NCBI GenBank assembly: GCA_945888375.1
Contig: CAMCZZ010000009.1
Location: 48,830-112,829 of the forward strand
Reading direction: 5' to 3'
DNA from: Akkermansia muciniphila
GTDB taxonomy: Bacteria > Verrucomicrobiota > Verrucomicrobiia > Opitutales > Opitutaceae
Length of the DNA stretch: 64,000 nt
The notes under the pieces were generated by a model, which worked only from the letters and a program-made list of their open reading frames with translations, had not been told where the DNA came from and searched no databases. The translations under genes were made by a program, and so were the position numbers. Positions 27,051 through 36,449 of this stretch are shown here, one piece after another; positions within the stretch are counted from its first letter, which is position 1, and every line of letters starts with the position of its first letter.

Positions 27051-27785
27051 CTAACTCACCTCGGCCAGGGCCTGCGCCACGCTGAGACGCTTTTCGTAAA
27101 TCGCCTTGCCGATGATCACGCCATGCAAATTCGCATGGCTACGGGCCAAGGCGGCCAGAGCCGTCACATCCGCCAGCTGCGCCACGCCCCCGCTCGCGAT
27201 GATTTGCGCTCCCGTGGCCGCCACTGCATCAGCCACTGCCGCCTGAGCGGGCAAATTAGGTCCGGTCAACATGCCGTCCGTGCCGATGTCCGTGTAAATA
27301 ATGGTGCGCACGCCGAGTCCTGCTACCCGTCTCGCAAGATCAAGCGCGCCGGTCTCAGTGGTATCCACCCAGCCCTTGACCGCTACCTTGCCGTTCTTGG
27401 CGTCGATGCCCACCGCCACGCGTTCGCCATAGAGGCCAACCATCTCGGCGACGAAATCCGCGCTTTCCGCCGCACGCGTGCCGAGGACCACTCTCTGCGC
27501 ACCGGTCGCAAGCGCGCGGTCCAGCGCGGCCGCATTCCGCAGACCGCCGCCGAGCTGCACCTTTAAACCGGTCGCCACGATGGCCGCCACCGCAGCGAGG
27601 TTCTGCGGTTCTCCGCAAAAAGCGCCATCCAAATCGACTACATGCACCCACTCGGCCCCCTCGGCCTTGAACTGGGCGGCCACCTCCTCCGGATGGAGGG
27701 AATAGACGGTCTCTTGGTCGGCCTTACCTTGGGTAAGGCGGACACAGCGGCCGGCTTTGATGTCGATAGCGGGATAAATGGTCAT
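27051..27785 (-). CDS. hisA: Phosphoribosylformimino-5-aminoimidazole carboxamide ribotide isomerase HisA
   Basis: 244 residues from the ATG at 27785, the conserved start MTIYPAIDIKAGRCVRL. This (beta-alpha)8 barrel catalyses step four of histidine synthesis. The two catalytic aspartates lie in AIDIKAG and in IIYTDIGTDGML; phosphate-binding turns are VQLGGGLRN and IIASGGVAQL. It stands alone, convergent to the oxidoreductase (one base between stops), without other his genes, so histidine genes are dispersed in this genome. Confidence 0.96.
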   Translation of the reverse strand: MTIYPAIDIKAGRCVRLTQGKADQETVYSLHPEEVAAQFKAEGAEWVHVVDLDGAFCGEPQNLAAVAAIVATGLKVQLGGGLRNAAALDRALATGAQRVVLGTRAAESADFVAEMVGLYGERVAVGIDAKNGKVAVKGWVDTTETGALDLARRVAGLGVRTIIYTDIGTDGMLTGPNLPAQAAVADAVAATGAQIIASGGVAQLADVTALAALARSHANLHGVIIGKAIYEKRLSVAQALAEVS

Positions 27786-27913
27786 GGCGAAAAGAGCCTG
27801 AGAATTGCCCATGAAATCACCTAAAAAGCACGCAAAGATTTTAAGCCGCCACCTCGGCGAGCGGTTTCCCCGGTTGCGCACTTGCGCCATGTTTCCCAAT
27901 TAAGAGCGCCCCC

Positions 27914-29149
27914 ATGAGTCTTTTTATCCGCCGCGCCCGCGTTCTCACCCTTGCGCCCCCCGGTTCCGACCCTACCAGCCCGGTGCGTCCCCGCCGAGGC
28001 CCCGCCCTGCGTGAATTAGGAATTCTACCCCGCGCCGACGTCTGGATCCAGGGTGACAAAATCACCGCCGTCGCCGCTGAATTGCCCCTGCCTCCGGACG
28101 CCGAGGTGATCGACGCCGAGGGCCGCGTGCTCATGCCAGGCTTCGTGGATTGCCATACCCACGCTTGCGGCCCCGCCAGCTCCCTCGACGAATGGGAACG
28201 CTTCCTCGCCGGCGCCTCGCCCGCCGACCTTGAAAAAGCCGGCGGCGGCCTGCCCTCCATTATTCAGGCCACCCGCACCGCAACCCGCAAACAGCTCGCC
28301 GCCGGGCTAAGGCTTCGCCTCGACGCACTGCTGCGAAGCGGCACCACCACCGTTGAGGTAAAAAGCGGCCTCGGCCTGACTTCAGAGGCTGAGCGCAAAC
28401 TACTGGGCGCCATCCAGCGCGCTGCGTCGGAGTGGCCAGGCACGGTTATTCCGACCGCCACGCTGGGCCACGCGGTCGAGGGCGATGTCGCCGCCTTCAC
28501 CCGCCAGATCGTCCGCGAGGTGCTGCCCGAAGTATGGCACGAGTTTCCCGGCCTAGCTATTGACGCCCGGTGCGCAACGGATGCCTGGCCCGTTGAAGCC
28601 TGCGTGCGCCTGCTCGAACGCGCCCGCAAACATGGTCTGCCCATCCGGGTAAGCACCGACCAAAGCGCCCCCACCGGCATGGTGACGGAAGCCCTCGCCC
28701 TGCACGCCCGTAGCATCGATCACCTCGAAAACGCTGCAAAAGCCGATCTCCTCGCCCTGGCGGCGAGCGATACCTTTGCCGTCTTCACGCCGGCTTCGAG
28801 TTTCCACGCCGGCCTCCGCTATGCTCGGGCCGGAGCCTTCGCCGAGAGCGGCGGCTTGCTCGCCCTCGCCAGCGATCACGGCCCCGCCGCCTGCCCCATC
28901 CATGCCATGCCAATGGTCATCGCACTCGCCGTGCGTCATTGCGGCCTGACTTTCGCCGAGGCCGTCGTAGCTGCCACCGTCAACGCCGCCGCCGTGCTCG
29001 GGCTCCACGACCGCGCCACCATCGAGCCGGGCCGTCGCGCCGACCTGCTGCTGCTGCGCCACTTGGACGAACGCCAACTCGCCTACGAAGTCGGTGACAA
29101 CCCCGTCGTGCGGGTGATCTGCGGGGGAAAGTCCGTTTTTCCATCGTAA
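27914..29149 (+). CDS. Imidazolonepropionase-like amidohydrolase (HutI family) with one metal ligand replaced
   Basis: 411 residues with clear HutI homology: GFVDCHTHACGP (H81, H83), FLAGASPADLEKAGGGLPSIIQATRTAT, TTTVEVKSGLGLTSEAERKLLGAI, IDHLENAAKADL (H270) and LALASDHGPA (D321). HutI opens imidazolone-5-propionate in histidine breakdown. In characterised HutI the zinc His sits in the H-A-D-E/Q motif; here this reads STDQ (S247), so that ligand is absent, and the 'NPG' after the Asp is HGP. No hutH, hutU or hutG is nearby. It may have a changed metal site or another cyclic amide substrate. Confidence 0.8.
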   Translation: MSLFIRRARVLTLAPPGSDPTSPVRPRRGPALRELGILPRADVWIQGDKITAVAAELPLPPDAEVIDAEGRVLMPGFVDCHTHACGPASSLDEWERFLAGASPADLEKAGGGLPSIIQATRTATRKQLAAGLRLRLDALLRSGTTTVEVKSGLGLTSEAERKLLGAIQRAASEWPGTVIPTATLGHAVEGDVAAFTRQIVREVLPEVWHEFPGLAIDARCATDAWPVEACVRLLERARKHGLPIRVSTDQSAPTGMVTEALALHARSIDHLENAAKADLLALAASDTFAVFTPASSFHAGLRYARAGAFAESGGLLALASDHGPAACPIHAMPMVIALAVRHCGLTFAEAVVAATVNAAAVLGLHDRATIEPGRRADLLLLRHLDERQLAYEVGDNPVVRVICGGKSVFPS

Positions 29150-29178
29150 ACCCCGCCACCCGTCACGTTGCTTTAAGC

Positions 29179-30276
29179 ATGGCCCAAACCCGTAAACTTC
29201 CCGCCCCCGCCCCCCGCCCTGTCGTGCCCCCCTTTCTTGCCGAGTTGCTCGCCGCCCGTTCCCCCTCCGGTGCCGAGCAGGAGGCCCAGGCGGTGTTCGA
29301 CGCCCACGTCAAATCGAAGGCCGACCAATACGAGAACGATGCCCTCGGCAACCGCATCGCCACCCTGAATCCCGCGGGCGACCCCGTGCTCCTGCTCGCC
29401 GGCCACATCGACGAACTCGGCCTCCAAGTGAGCTACGTGAACAAGGACGGCTACCTGTATTTCAACACCATCGGGGGCCATGACCGCATCATGATCCCGG
29501 GTCGCCGGGTAATCATCTCCACCCAGCAGGGGCCGGTGCTCGGCGTGACGGGTAAACGCGCCATTCATCTCATGGATGACGCCGACCGGAAGAAGGTCCC
29601 CGAGCTACACGAGATGTGGATCGATATCGGGGCAAAGTCCAAAAAGGAGGCCTTAGCCCGCGTGCGCATCGGCGACGTGGCCACCTACCAACCCGGCTTC
29701 GAACTGCTCCACGGCAGCGTCGGCGTGGCCCGCGCCTTCGATGACAAGGTCGGGGCCTACGTCGTGGGAGAGGTCCTCCGCCGCCTCGCCCCGCAACGCA
29801 AAAAACTCGCCGCCCGCGTCGTCGCCGTCGCCACGACGCAGGAAGAGATCGGCGTGCGCGGCGCCACCACCGCCGCTTATTCGGTGAATCCCCACTTCGC
29901 CATCGCGGTCGACGTCGGCCACGCCACCGACCACCCCGACTGCGACCAGCGCAAATACGGCGAGACCACCCTCGGCGGCGGCCCGATCATCTGCCGCGGC
30001 CCGAATATCAACCCCTTCCTCTACGACCGCTTGGTGGCCTGCGCGGAGCAGCTCGGCATTCCCCACCAGTTCGAGGCCGACCCGCGCCCGACCGGCACCG
30101 ACGCCCGCGCCCTGCAGGTGGGTCGAGGCGGCGTGGCCACCGGTCTGGTGAGCATCCCCCTCCGCTACATGCACACACCCAGCGAACTGGTGGACCTCGA
30201 AGACGTGGAACGCACCGTGCAACTACTCGTCACCTTCGCCCTCGGCCTGAAGGCCGGCGAACACGGCCGCTGGTAG
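29179..30276 (+). CDS. M42 family metallo-aminopeptidase (FrvX/glutamyl aminopeptidase-like)
   Basis: 365 residues with the dinuclear-metal site of M42 peptidases: H and D in LLAGHIDELG, D in GVARAFDDKVGAYV, the catalytic and ligand glutamates in ATTQEEIGVRGA, D in IAVDVGHATD and the C-terminal H in RYMHTPSELVD. The inserted domain (about 75-180) forms the tetrahedral-assembly interface in the family. It removes N-terminal residues from peptides in the cytosol. It begins 29 bases after the HutI-like gene and may share its transcript. Confidence 0.93.
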   Translation: MAQTRKLPAPAPRPVVPPFLAELLAARSPSGAEQEAQAVFDAHVKSKADQYENDALGNRIATLNPAGDPVLLLAGHIDELGLQVSYVNKDGYLYFNTIGGHDRIMIPGRRVIISTQQGPVLGVTGKRAIHLMDDADRKKVPELHEMWIDIGAKSKKEALARVRIGDVATYQPGFELLHGSVGVARAFDDKVGAYVVGEVLRRLAPQRKKLAARVVAVATTQEEIGVRGATTAAYSVNPHFAIAVDVGHATDHPDCDQRKYGETTLGGGPIICRGPNINPFLYDRLVACAEQLGIPHQFEADPRPTGTDARALQVGRGGVATGLVSIPLRYMHTPSELVDLEDVERTVQLLVTFALGLKAGEHGRW

Positions 30277-30285
30277 ACGCGCCAG

Positions 30286-31278
30286 TCAGGCACGCGCGGC
30301 CGGCCGGCGCCGGCGCAGGAGCCCCGCGCCAAGCGCCAAGGCGCCCGCCAGCCCCCCCGCCGCCGCCGGTTCGGGGATAGGCAGGGCGCTGCCGACCGTG
30401 GCGAGGATGGCGTCGCGGTAGGTGACGATGTCGGCAAACCCGTTGAGGTTGTAATAGGTGCCGACGTTCTTGCCCGTGGCCACCGCCCCACCCGGCGGCT
30501 TCGTATCCGGTGTGTTGAGATTGAGCAAACCGCTGGTGATGCCACCCAGCACATATTGTCCGCCTATGCTGTAAAACATCGCCCCGCCTGAATCGCCGCC
30601 CACCGCGAGGGTCGATTCGAGCAACCCATCGAAGGACGTGACCACATTCGAGGTCGGCCCGGTGCCGCCCACGTTGAAGGTGTAACCGCTGCCGAAATAC
30701 AAAGCCTGGCCCCAGCGCTTACCGATGCTTCCGGCTACAGAGTAGCCCTGATAATCCGAGGCGAGCAAGGAGCCGGTCTCGGTCCAGACGTCGTTCTGCG
30801 TGCCCGCTACTGTCGTGACATCCCAACGCTTGAAGGTGCCCTCGACCCCGCCGTTGCCGATCATCGTGACCACGTCGCCCGGGGCAGCCCGCACCGACGC
30901 CAAAGTGAGATTCGGCAAAGAGGGGGTGGAGGCGATGCGGAACATAGCGAGGTCGGTCGTGGTGTTGTCCGCGTTACGCACCTGCACGCCCGAACCGGCA
31001 ACGCCCGCATAAAACACCCCCCCCAAGGTGATACCCGGCGCGCCGCCACCCGTAACGTGGCTGGCGCTCAACACCCAGCTGCCCGTTTCGAAATTGCCTA
31101 AAAAAATCCCGCTGGCCCCTGTGACCGAGCCAGCATTGTCCCACGGGAGACCTCCCTCGGGATCAGTCGTATGACCCGACCCGCTGGCACCAAAAATCAC
31201 CAGCGCCCGGGCCGATTCGGCCGAGGCGAGAAGAAGTAAGGTAGCACAGAAAACGGAGGCCGGACGCGTCATGCTCAT
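30286..31278 (-). CDS. Trypsin-like (S1) serine protease with PEP-CTERM sorting signal
   Basis: 330 residues with a signal peptide (about 1-25). The catalytic triad is visible: H74 in WVLSASHV, D109 in TTDLAMFRI and S230 in VGGDSGGAMF. The C-terminus (301-330) is a PEP-CTERM signal: IPEPAA, a hydrophobic helix (GGLAGALALGAGLL) and an arginine-rich end (RRRRPAARA). Such proteins are exported and then processed by an exosortase; one is encoded at 39540-40493. The likely location is the outer surface or matrix. The substrate is unknown. Confidence 0.88.
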   Translation of the reverse strand: MSMTRPASVFCATLLLLASAESARALVIFGASGSGHTTDPEGGLPWDNAGSVTGASGIFLGNFETGSWVLSASHVTGGGAPGITLGGVFYAGVAGSGVQVRNADNTTTDLAMFRIASTPSLPNLTLASVRAAPGDVVTMIGNGGVEGTFKRWDVTTVAGTQNDVWTETGSLLASDYQGYSVAGSIGKRWGQALYFGSGYTFNVGGTGPTSNVVTSFDGLLESTLAVGGDSGGAMFYSIGGQYVLGGITSGLLNLNTPDTKPPGGAVATGKNVGTYYNLNGFADIVTYRDAILATVGSALPIPEPAAAGGLAGALALGAGLLRRRRPAARA

Positions 31279-31358
31279 ACCTGCAAGCTAGGCGAGGCCG
31301 GAGGGTAGTTCAAGCGACCAACCGTCTGCATGGTTTTAAAACAAACCGCCGGCTCGGA

Positions 31359-32720
31359 TCACTTGCCGATGCCGGAGGCGCGGAAGCCGATGGCCCGAAG
31401 CTGGGCAAGGTTGAGGATATTGCGGCCGTCGAAAATGAAAGCGGGCTTAGGCATGCCGGCGAAAATCGCAGCGTAGTCGAGGGTCTTGAACTCATCCCAC
31501 TCGGTCACGATGGCGATAGCATGGGCGCCCGCGCAGGCCTCCAACGCACTGGCTGCCACGGTGAGTCGGGGATTGGCCGGCGCACCCTTTCCGAGCACGT
31601 CCGCCACGATCTCGTGGGCCGGGACCTTCGGGTCATAAACCACCACATTAGCCTGCTCGGTCAGCAAGTCCCGGCATACGCTGATCGCGGCCGTCTCGCG
31701 GGTGTCATTGGTATCTTTTTTGAAGGCGAAACCTAGCACCGCGATGCGTTTATCCGCCACCGTATTGTAGAGGGCTTTGACGATGTTGGCCGCGAAACGA
31801 CGTTTCTGCCAGTCGTTGATCTTGATCACGCTCTCCCAGTAGGCTGCGACCTCGGGCAAGCCGAAATGCTCGCAAAGGTAGGTGAGGTTGAGCACATCCT
31901 TCTGGAAACAGGAGCCGCCGAAACCGACCGAGGCCTTGAGGAATTTCGGCCCGATGCGCGAGTCCTTGCCAATGGCATTGGCCACCTCGTCCACGTCGGC
32001 CTCGGTCGCCTCGCAAAGGGCCGAGATGGCGTTGATGGAGGAAATGCGCTGGGCTAAAAAGGCGTTGGCAACGAGCTTGGAAAGTTCGGAGGACCAGAGA
32101 TTGGTGGTGATGATGCGCTCCCGGGGCACCCAACGGGCATAGACCGCCACCAGAGCCTCGATCGCAGCCTCGCCCTCGGGCGTGCGCTCGCCGCCGATGA
32201 GCACTCGGTCCGGATTGGTCAAATCAGCCACTGCGGTGCCTTCAGCCAGAAATTCCGGGTTGGACAACACCTGACACTTCGCAGCCCGCGGATGGGCGGC
32301 AAGGATCTCCTGAATCGTCGTCGCGGTGCGCACCGGGATGGTGGACTTCTCCACGATGATCTTGGGGCTCGTGGCCACCTCGGCGATGGTGCGCGCCACT
32401 GACTCGATATAACGTAAATCGGCCGCCCGCCCGGCGCCTACGCCATAGGTCTTGGTGGGCGTATTTACCGACACAAAGATAATATCGGCGGCGGCGATCG
32501 CGCCCTTCACATCGGTTGAGAAAAAGAGGTTGCGACCCCGCGCGGTCTTCACGACCTCGTCCAGGCCGGGTTCATAAATCGGCAAAGTCTCCGAATTCCA
32601 TGCCGCGATCCGCTTTTCGTTCAAGTCGACTACCGTCACGGAAATATCGGGCGCCTTGAAGGCAATCATCGCCATCGTCGGACCACCCACATAGCCAGCG
32701 CCAATACAGCAGATTTTCAT
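31359..32720 (-). CDS. ugd: UDP-glucose 6-dehydrogenase
   Basis: 453 residues from the ATG at 32720 ([20 protein letters not shown], the NAD motif). The NAD-linked oxidation of UDP-glucose to UDP-glucuronate uses the Cys in [18 protein letters not shown]; also conserved are [24 protein letters not shown] and [19 protein letters not shown]. Its closest resemblance is to the long eukaryote-type UGDH subgroup. It supplies sugar acids for extracellular polysaccharide, in keeping with the sugar transferase and exosortase in the window. An upstream in-frame extension to 32972 is antisense to the DUF2062 gene and was rejected. The coding-strand leader is CTCCTTTTTT, without a Shine-Dalgarno sequence. 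Confidence 0.95.
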   Translation of the reverse strand: MKICCIGAGYVGGPTMAMIAFKAPDISVTVVDLNEKRIAAWNSETLPIYEPGLDEVVKTARGRNLFFSTDVKGAIAAADIIFVSVNTPTKTYGVGAGRAADLRYIESVARTIAEVATSPKIIVEKSTIPVRTATTIQEILAAHPRAAKCQVLSNPEFLAEGTAVADLTNPDRVLIGGERTPEGEAAIEALVAVYARWVPRERIITTNLWSSELSKLVANAFLAQRISSINAISALCEATEADVDEVANAIGKDSRIGPKFLKASVGFGGSCFQKDVLNLTYLCEHFGLPEVAAYWESVIKINDWQKRRFAANIVKALYNTVADKRIAVLGFAFKKDTNDTRETAAISVCRDLLTEQANVVVYDPKVPAHEIVADVLGKGAPANPRLTVAASALEACAGAHAIAIVTEWDEFKTLDYAAIFAGMPKPAFIFDGRNILNLAQLRAIGFRASGIGK

Positions 32721-32911
32721 AAAAAAGGAGCATTCATTCGAGTCACGCCGGCGGAGGAATCCAAGCCGCATTTTCAGCCATCTCGACAATTCAATACCTT
32801 CAGCCCGGACCTTCGTGAAATGCAGACGCTGGCGCGGCTTTCTTATATTCCGAGTTGGACGTCCGCCCGGCACTGAGTGACTTTGCCCGCGCCCCTGACT
32901 TTGACGGTCCG

Positions 32912-33574
32912 ATGCCCCCACCCGATCAGCCACACCACCAGATCCTTCATTTTGCCCGGATACGACGGACAAAGTGGCTGCTGCGTTACATGCCCCGCCG
33001 GGCGCGTTTCCACACCTATCCCCTTGTCGGCCGCTTCGCCGCCTTTGCGCGTAGCCGCAATTTTCTCTGGTCGTTTCAATACCCGCAGCTTCGCCCCGCT
33101 TTTTACCTTGGCTCGGTGCTTACCTTTCTTCCGGTGCTTGGCCAGTTGCCCATCGCCTTTGGCCTCTGCCTTTTATTCCGGACTAATTTCATGATTCTCG
33201 GAGGGCTGCAGTTAGCGAGTAATCTACTGACCTTCCCTTTCATACTTTGGGGCACTTTTCACCTCGGCACTTTTGTGCTCGGCCTCACCGGCCTCGATTC
33301 TCTGGCGGGGCTCATACCGCCGCCCGTAGCCGATCCGGCGCTTGCATCCGCCGCGGCTGAGCCGGCCGGCGGCGCCAGCTTCAGCCTTTACGCGAGTGCC
33401 TTCTGCCTCGGAGCTCTGATCGCGGGCCTCGCGCTAGGCGCAGTGCTCGATTTGCTTTGGCGCTGTTTTGTGCTGCCCGCCGCCAAACTGCACGCTTCCC
33501 GCCAGCCCATCACCGCCAGCATCACGCCGCACGAACCGGCTCCTGCTCCACCGCTTTCCAACCCCGGATTATGA
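32912..33574 (+). CDS. DUF2062 membrane protein
   Basis: About 220 residues from the ATG at 32912 (a TTG at 32855 would add 19 residues). The core [58 protein letters not shown] matches DUF2062: two membrane helices flanking a polar N-x-x-x turn. A third helix follows near 165-190 and the tail is Pro-rich. The role is unknown; in other bacteria the domain occurs beside glycosyltransferases and envelope genes. It overlaps the NamZ gene by four bases (ATGA, 33571-33574). Confidence 0.78.
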   Translation: MPPPDQPHHQILHFARIRRTKWLLRYMPRRARFHTYPLVGRFAAFARSRNFLWSFQYPQLRPAFYLGSVLTFLPVLGQLPIAFGLCLLFRTNFMILGGLQLASNLLTFPFILWGTFHLGTFVLGLTGLDSLAGLIPPPVADPALASAAAEPAGGASFSLYASAFCLGALIAGLALGAVLDLLWRCFVLPAAKLHASRQPITASITPHEPAPAPPLSNPGL

Positions 33575-34923
33575 CGTTCCGTGCCTCCCGCCCGCTGCTC
33601 TGCCTCGGTTTATTTTTCGTAGGCCTGTTCGGCTGCAGCAGCACCGCCCCGACCCCGCCCCGCGCCACCCCGCCACGGGCCGCCGCACCCGCGCCAGTGG
33701 CGACTCTTCCGCCCCCGCGGGCTACCCCCGTCACCTCATCTGTCCAACTGGGTATCGACGTGCTCGCCGCCGACGGCTTCAGGGCCGTGAAAGGCAAACG
33801 CATCGGACTCCTGACCCACGCCGCCGGGGTGAATCGCGAAGGCCGCAGCACGATCGAAATCCTTTACAAAGCTCCGGGGGTAAAACTCGTCTCCCTGTTC
33901 GCACCTGAACACGGCCTCGACGGCTCCATCAAAGCCAGCGTCAACTTCGGCGACGACCGCCACATCCCCACCGGCCTCCCCGTTTACTCCCTGCACGGTA
34001 AAAATCGCAAGCCGACCGCGGCCCAGCTCAAAAATTTGGACGCCCTCGTCGTTGACCTGCAAGATATCGGCGTCCGCAGCTACACCTTCAACGTCGTGAT
34101 GCGCTACGCCATGGATTCGTGTTTCGCCAACGGCGTAGAGGTGGTCGTCCTTGACCGGCCCAATCCCCTCGGCGGTCTCAAAGTCGATGGTCCTCACCTC
34201 GATCGCGCTTGGATGAGCGGCGTCGGCGCCTTCCGCATCCCCTATGTGCACGGCCTCACCATGGGCGAACTCGCCCGCATGGCCGCCGACGCTCCCGGCG
34301 TGCTCGAAGTGCCCGAGGCAGTTCGCGCCAAAGGCCGTCTGCAAGTCATACCCATGCGCGGCTGGAAACGCTCCATGCGCTGGCCGGAAACCGGGCTTAA
34401 ATTCCTGCCCACCTCCCCTCTGGTAAGGGATTTCCCCGCAGTCGTCGGCTACGCCATGACCGGCCTGGGTTGCGAATACAGCGGCTTTCGCCACGGCGCC
34501 GGCAAGGACCACCCCTTCCGCGCCCTGAGTTACAAAGGCAAGACCCCTGCGCAGTTGAAAGCCGACCTCGACCGCCTCGCCATCCCCGGCCTGGGCTTCC
34601 GCCTGCTACCCCTGAAGGACGCGCAAGGTCGTCCCACCAACGCGCTCTATGTCGATGTGATGGACTGGAATGCTTGGCGCCCCACGCAGTTGAGCTTTGA
34701 ATTGATGCGCCTGGCCTGCCGCTACGCCCCGCCCAACCCCTACGCCAGACTCGATGCCAAAAGCGTCCGCAGTTTCAATATTCACGTCGGCAGCACCGCT
34801 TGGTGGGATGCCCTCGTCCGCGACGGAGCGAAGGTAAATCTGGACAATTTCGAGGCCGACTGGGCCGCGCGCTGCGCCACCTACCAGCGCCAGACCGAGC
34901 GCTACTGGCTATACCCGCGGTAA
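33571..34923 (+). CDS. DUF1343 lipoprotein, NamZ-type exo-beta-N-acetylmuramidase family
   Basis: 450 residues. The start [22 protein letters not shown] gives a lipoprotein signal with lipobox Cys22, then a Pro/Ala-rich linker (about 25-60). The DUF1343 domain includes LGIDVLAADGFRAVKGKRIGLLTHAAGVN, LVSLFAPEHGLDG, LVVDLQDIGVRSYTF, VVVLDRPNPLGG and PYVHGLTMGELARM. Members of this family (NamZ) release N-acetylmuramic acid from the ends of peptidoglycan fragments, so it likely acts in wall recycling at the periplasmic face. Translation is coupled to DUF2062. Confidence 0.92.
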   Translation: MTFRASRPLLCLGLFFVGLFGCSSTAPTPPRATPPRAAAPAPVATLPPPRATPVTSSVQLGIDVLAADGFRAVKGKRIGLLTHAAGVNREGRSTIEILYKAPGVKLVSLFAPEHGLDGSIKASVNFGDDRHIPTGLPVYSLHGKNRKPTAAQLKNLDALVVDLQDIGVRSYTFNVVMRYAMDSCFANGVEVVVLDRPNPLGGLKVDGPHLDRAWMSGVGAFRIPYVHGLTMGELARMAADAPGVLEVPEAVRAKGRLQVIPMRGWKRSMRWPETGLKFLPTSPLVRDFPAVVGYAMTGLGCEYSGFRHGAGKDHPFRALSYKGKTPAQLKADLDRLAIPGLGFRLLPLKDAQGRPTNALYVDVMDWNAWRPTQLSFELMRLACRYAPPNPYARLDAKSVRSFNIHVGSTAWWDALVRDGAKVNLDNFEADWAARCATYQRQTERYWLYPR

Positions 34924-34939
34924 CCCGAGGGCGTCCGCT

Positions 34940-36262
34940 CTACTCCACCCGGAACGGAAAATTATCCGCGCTGGCTCCACCCCGGCCATCCCGGGCGTAA
35001 AGAAAAACGCGATAAGCACCCGGTCGGGCCGGGGCCCGCAACTCGACCGCAGCCCCCTCCTCTCGCACCACGCACTCGGGCAGGGCCGGCGGCTCGGCCT
35101 CGTGATCGCCACCTTCCTTGCGGTCGCTGCTCTCCTCCACCACCCGCCAGTCAAAAGTCAGCGCATCGCCATCGGCGTCCGCCACCCTGGCCTCCACCCG
35201 CAGGCTCGCGCCGGGCTTCACCACACCCTCGGCAAAATCAGCAGCCAACCGCTCGATGCTGGGGCTGCGCGAGGCCGGCCAGACTCCCGTCCAAGCATGC
35301 GCGACCGCGTCCACCGCCGGCAGTTTTTCGCCTGTGGCCAAAAACATCCCATACCACGTCGCGGTCACTTCTTGCTTCTGCCCCCACACAAACGCGAAAG
35401 ACCCCACGCAAAGTCCCCTCGATTCCTCCATCGCACCGCGATACGCCTTGCGATAATTCTCCGCCTTCTCCCGAGCCGGCGCCTCGATCGGCGCGCCCCA
35501 CCCGGTCTGGCGCACTTCCCAGTGACCCACCGGACCGTATTCGGCCAAAATAAAGGGTTTGGTCCATCCGGCTTGAACCAATGCCGCCCCTACCCCCGCC
35601 GCCCCCGCATAGGCATTTACGCCAAGGATATCGATCGAAGGATAATCGTGCATCAAGGCCTGCACCTTGCCCGCCGCCGCCCCTGCAATGACGGTGCAGA
35701 CCGGGTGATCTGGATCCTCCTCTTTTACGATTCGCGCCAACTCCTCCAATTCGCGCCAGATGCGCGGATCACGGCCATCTGCCGAGGGCCCCTCCATTTC
35801 ATTCCCCAAGCCCCAAACCAGAATCGCCGGATGGTCCTTGAATTTGCGCACCGCCGCGCGAACCTCATCCCGCTGCCGCCGTAGTTGCACCGGATCGGAG
35901 TAGTCAAAGCCATGCCTTTCATGCTGCACCCAGATTCCTGCCATCACGGTGATGCCCAAGTCCTGGCAACGATCGAGCAAGGTGCGACCCTCAATTTTCC
36001 GGTCTAACTGCTCCACTCCCCATGTCCGGATGGTCGTGCCACCCAGTTCCCGCAATAGTTCGAGCCGCCCATCCCCGCCGACACCCCGCACCGTGTAAGG
36101 TGCGCCGTTTCGTGTCAGGCTCCAGCCGCCCGCGGGAGCCGGCACAATCTTTACCGGCACCGCCAGCCCGGCTGGTCCCGTAGCAACGCATCCCAAGGCG
36201 AGCCCGCAGATACGTCCCCACCAGCCGGCACCCACCAAACCGGACTCGAAAGCGTTTTTCAT
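34940..36262 (-). CDS. Secreted TIM-barrel glycoside hydrolase (GH2/GH5-like) with C-terminal Ig/PKD-like domain
   Basis: 440 residues from the ATG at 36262, which begins a signal peptide (about 1-35). The barrel (about 40-330) resembles the catalytic domain of GH2/clan A enzymes: the acid/base E155 in VWGLGNEMEG and nucleophile E241 in FILAEYGPVG occupy the expected strand ends, and GGTTIRTWGV is a family opening. Residues 345-440 form a beta-sandwich (LRVEARVADADGDALTFDWRV...AYRVFLYARDGRGGAS). The substrate is unknown; beta-mannosidase or glucanase-like activity is possible. It is divergent from the LacI regulator, with a palindrome over its start codon. Confidence 0.82.
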   Translation of the reverse strand: MKNAFESGLVGAGWWGRICGLALGCVATGPAGLAVPVKIVPAPAGGWSLTRNGAPYTVRGVGGDGRLELLRELGGTTIRTWGVEQLDRKIEGRTLLDRCQDLGITVMAGIWVQHERHGFDYSDPVQLRRQRDEVRAAVRKFKDHPAILVWGLGNEMEGPSADGRDPRIWRELEELARIVKEEDPDHPVCTVIAGAAAGKVQALMHDYPSIDILGVNAYAGAAGVGAALVQAGWTKPFILAEYGPVGHWEVRQTGWGAPIEAPAREKAENYRKAYRGAMEESRGLCVGSFAFVWGQKQEVTATWYGMFLATGEKLPAVDAVAHAWTGVWPASRSPSIERLAADFAEGVVKPGASLRVEARVADADGDALTFDWRVVEESSDRKEGGDHEAEPPALPECVVREEGAAVELRAPARPGAYRVFLYARDGRGGASADNFPFRVE

Positions 36263-36268
36263 AACGCT
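36251..36268. promoter_or_regulatory. Candidate operator overlapping the start of the glycoside hydrolase gene
   Basis: AGCGTT and AACGCT are exact inverted arms separated by six bases, covering the start codon at 36260-36262. The adjacent divergent gene is a LacI-family regulator, which usually binds imperfect palindromes near its own and its target's start. Confidence 0.35.
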
Positions 36269-36449
36269 CAAATTGCGTGCCCCCACTCCGTTTTGTAAAG
36301 ACGGATCAAGTGCACTAAATTGCATCGATTATTCAGAGCGGGTTTAGCAAACTGAAGCCATGACCGTCCCTGCTGCGCCGACCCGTGCCGCCCAGAATAT
36401 ATTTTACTCGGCGCCTGATCGACTGGTTCACTCTTCCGCTCAACCAGTT

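Noticed and set aside
27914..29149. Part of a histidine-utilisation (hut) operon
   Set aside because: No hutH, hutU, hutG or hutC is adjacent, and the neighbouring hisA is biosynthetic; one HutI metal ligand is also absent.
32721..32972. In-frame upstream extension of UDP-glucose dehydrogenase
   Set aside because: It overlaps the divergent DUF2062 gene and lies before the canonical NAD-binding start [12 protein letters not shown].
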